NCBI GenBank assembly: GCA_022511285.1
Contig: JAFLRW010000006.1
Span: forward strand, 1 to 14,623
Source: Duncaniella sp.
GTDB taxonomy: Bacteria > Bacteroidota > Bacteroidia > Bacteroidales > Muribaculaceae
Reading direction: 5' to 3'
Length of the DNA: 14,623 bases
Notes under the pieces: model-generated
The model's input: the letters and a program-made list of their open reading frames with translations, nothing else
The model's database searches: none
What the model was told of the DNA's origin: nothing
Program-made: the position numbers and the translations under genes
Shown here: positions 13,450-14,623 of the stretch, piece by piece
Numbering within the stretch: the first letter of the stretch is position 1
Layout of the letters: every line of letters starts with the position of its first letter

Positions 13450-14623
13450 CCTGGTATGCATCCCGAGCCGCAGTGCCTTTTTGGCTCCTCGCGCTCACCG
13501 ATTGCCTGATAGTTTTCCTATCAGCGCCGCTTGCATACACCATCAACCACTCGCTCTCGACTGCCGTGAGCAGCCTGGCCGGGTTGATGGCGACCGCCGG
13601 GATTTTCACTATATGCTTCACCATCGGATTCCGCATTTTCCACACTTATGCCAGAGTCCTGAAGGCCACAACCGTGGGCGACCTCGCTCGCATCGGCATG
13701 GCCCTCTTTATCGGATGCGTAATAATTCTGGCCTTGCAGCAGACCACTGCCATCAACAGCCTGATATTCCATCCGTTCCGCCTTCGCGACCTGATGATGC
13801 TCGCCTTCATCTCTCTTGTCCTGATGGGCGGTGTGCGTGTGGCCGCTAAGGCGCTTTACAACCTATATATTCGCTACACCACCTCCGGAGGCACTAACGC
13901 CTATGGTTTTGCAAATAAAGACCTCATCAACATGGAGATGAGCGACCTCCTCCCTCGCGAACCCATCGAGATAAACCTTAAAGAGGTCGAGGCCGCTATG
14001 AGCGGCAGCATTATTATGGTCACAGGCGCTGCCGGATCTATCGGCTCGGAACTCGCCTATCTCCTTGCCACGACAAGTCCTCTCGAGCTCATTTTGGTCG
14101 ACCAGGCCGAATCTCCGCTCCACGATGTGAGAATCAACATGGAGCGACTCCACCCGGGCCTCAAATGCCACACCATAGTCACATCTATTTGCCACAGCTC
14201 CCGCATGGAGCACATCTTCAATCGCTTCAAACCGGAATATGTCTTCCACGCTGCCGCCTACAAACACGTGCCCATGATGGAAGACAACCCAATCGAGGCT
14301 GTGCTCAACAATATTGATGGCACTCGCAAGATTGCCGACCTTGCCGTCAAATTCGGAGTTAAGAAGTTTGTGATGATTAGCACCGACAAGGCCGTCAACC
14401 CGACCAACGTGATGGGTTGCTCCAAACGAATCTGCGAAATCTACTGCCAGAGTCTGTCGGCAACCCAATCAGCCACTCAGTTTATCACAACTCGTTTCGG
14501 CAACGTGCTCGGCTCTAACGGTTCCGTTATCCCGACTTTCCGCGAGCAGATTCGTCGCGGTGGCCCCGTATTGGTGACCCACCCTCGCGTTATCCGCTAC
14601 TTTATGCTCATCTCCGAGGCCTG
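13431..14623 (+). CDS. Membrane nucleotide-sugar 4,6-dehydratase (PglF/CapD-like), partial
   Basis: This is a membrane-anchored SDR enzyme that turns UDP-GlcNAc into the UDP-4-keto-6-deoxy sugar used by the aminotransferase. The frame is open to the window end, so the 3' part is missing and 397 codons are seen. Four hydrophobic segments (about 16-38, 47-69, 86-104, 120-140) are followed by DLLPREP (172-178) and the SDR domain. The SDR domain has TGAAGSIGSEL (198-208), HAAAYKHVPMME, ISTDKAVNP with Thr318, Asp319 and Lys320 as catalytic set, VMGCSKR, and RYFMLISEA at the edge. In CapD/WbpM/PglF proteins about 100-130 residues of a CoA-binding-like domain (with GAG-x-AG and GFxDDD motifs) separate membrane part and DLLGREP. 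Here only about 27 residues do. ATG 13431 overlaps the aminotransferase end by 19 nt. Confidence 0.9.
   Translation, partial: MLKKILTWYASRAAVPFWLLALTDCLIVFLSAPLAYTINHSLSTAVSSLAGLMATAGIFTICFTIGFRIFHTYARVLKATTVGDLARIGMALFIGCVIILALQQTTAINSLIFHPFRLRDLMMLAFISLVLMGGVRVAAKALYNLYIRYTTSGGTNAYGFANKDLINMEMSDLLPREPIEINLKEVEAAMSGSIIMVTGAAGSIGSELAYLLATTSPLELILVDQAESPLHDVRINMERLHPGLKCHTIVTSICHSSRMEHIFNRFKPEYVFHAAAYKHVPMMEDNPIEAVLNNIDGTRKIADLAVKFGVKKFVMISTDKAVNPTNVMGCSKRICEIYCQSLSATQSATQFITTRFGNVLGSNGSVIPTFREQIRRGGPVLVTHPRVIRYFMLISEA

Noticed and set aside
13863..14468. Minus-strand reading frame of 201 codons near the end
   Set aside because: It is antisense to the dehydratase gene, whose plus-strand frame shows the full SDR motifs and runs to the window end.
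1..14623. CRISPR arrays, insertion sequences or rRNA genes
   Set aside because: No regularly spaced repeats, transposase frames with terminal repeats, or rRNA-like stretches were seen anywhere in the window.

Overview
The window reads as a chromosomal segment of a Bacteroidales bacterium, most likely of the Muribaculaceae (S24-7) type. I infer this from the -7 boxes of the Bacteroidetes form TAnnTTTGC ahead of most transcription units, from the general lack of Shine-Dalgarno sequences, and from the gene order LOG protein - DUF4271 - hemD - rnpA - yidD - tatD, which from memory is typical of this order. Genus or species cannot be fixed from the sequence alone.

Layout. (1) Positions 3-138: a tRNA-Asp(GTC) with its own rho-independent terminator. 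(2) 201-3025, plus strand: a tight operon of hflX (ribosome-associated GTPase), a NodB-type polysaccharide deacetylase and queG (epoxyqueuosine reductase). (3) 2933-6354, minus strand: a six-gene operon with ATGA overlaps or short gaps, running LOG-family protein, DUF4271 membrane protein, hemD, rnpA, yidD and a short TatD nuclease. Its promoter sits in the 3' end of (4), a ThiF/MoeB/HesA-type E1-like enzyme (6384-7115, minus strand). (5) 7254-10175, plus strand: four genes of phage-structural character. They are a possible head-tail connector-like protein, a portal-like protein interrupted by a frameshift at an A8 tract, a small protein built from a tandem repeat, and an alpha-rich acidic protein. 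No terminase, capsid protein or integrase is present. (6) 10320-11453: a MetE C-domain-like protein that appears to have lost three of its four zinc ligands. (7) 11487-14623: a large inverted repeat over a promoter, then an overlapping glycan-initiation operon. The operon holds a PglC/WcfS-like phosphoglycosyl transferase, a DegT aminotransferase, and a membrane nucleotide-sugar 4,6-dehydratase that runs off the window end and seems to lack the usual middle domain.

How the genes work together. The hflX-queG and hemD-rnpA-yidD-tatD blocks are housekeeping genes for ribosome rescue, tRNA modification and processing, membrane protein insertion and heme/siroheme synthesis. The last block probably makes a UDP-2-acetamido-4-amino-2,4,6-trideoxyhexose (dehydratase, then aminotransferase) and loads it as sugar-1-phosphate onto undecaprenyl phosphate, to start a capsule, O-antigen or O-glycan. 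The least explained part is the 2.9-kb phage-derived cluster between them. It keeps long reading frames and its own promoter-like boxes, yet it is far too small to be a phage. It is the best candidate here for a remnant or a domesticated, undescribed system.
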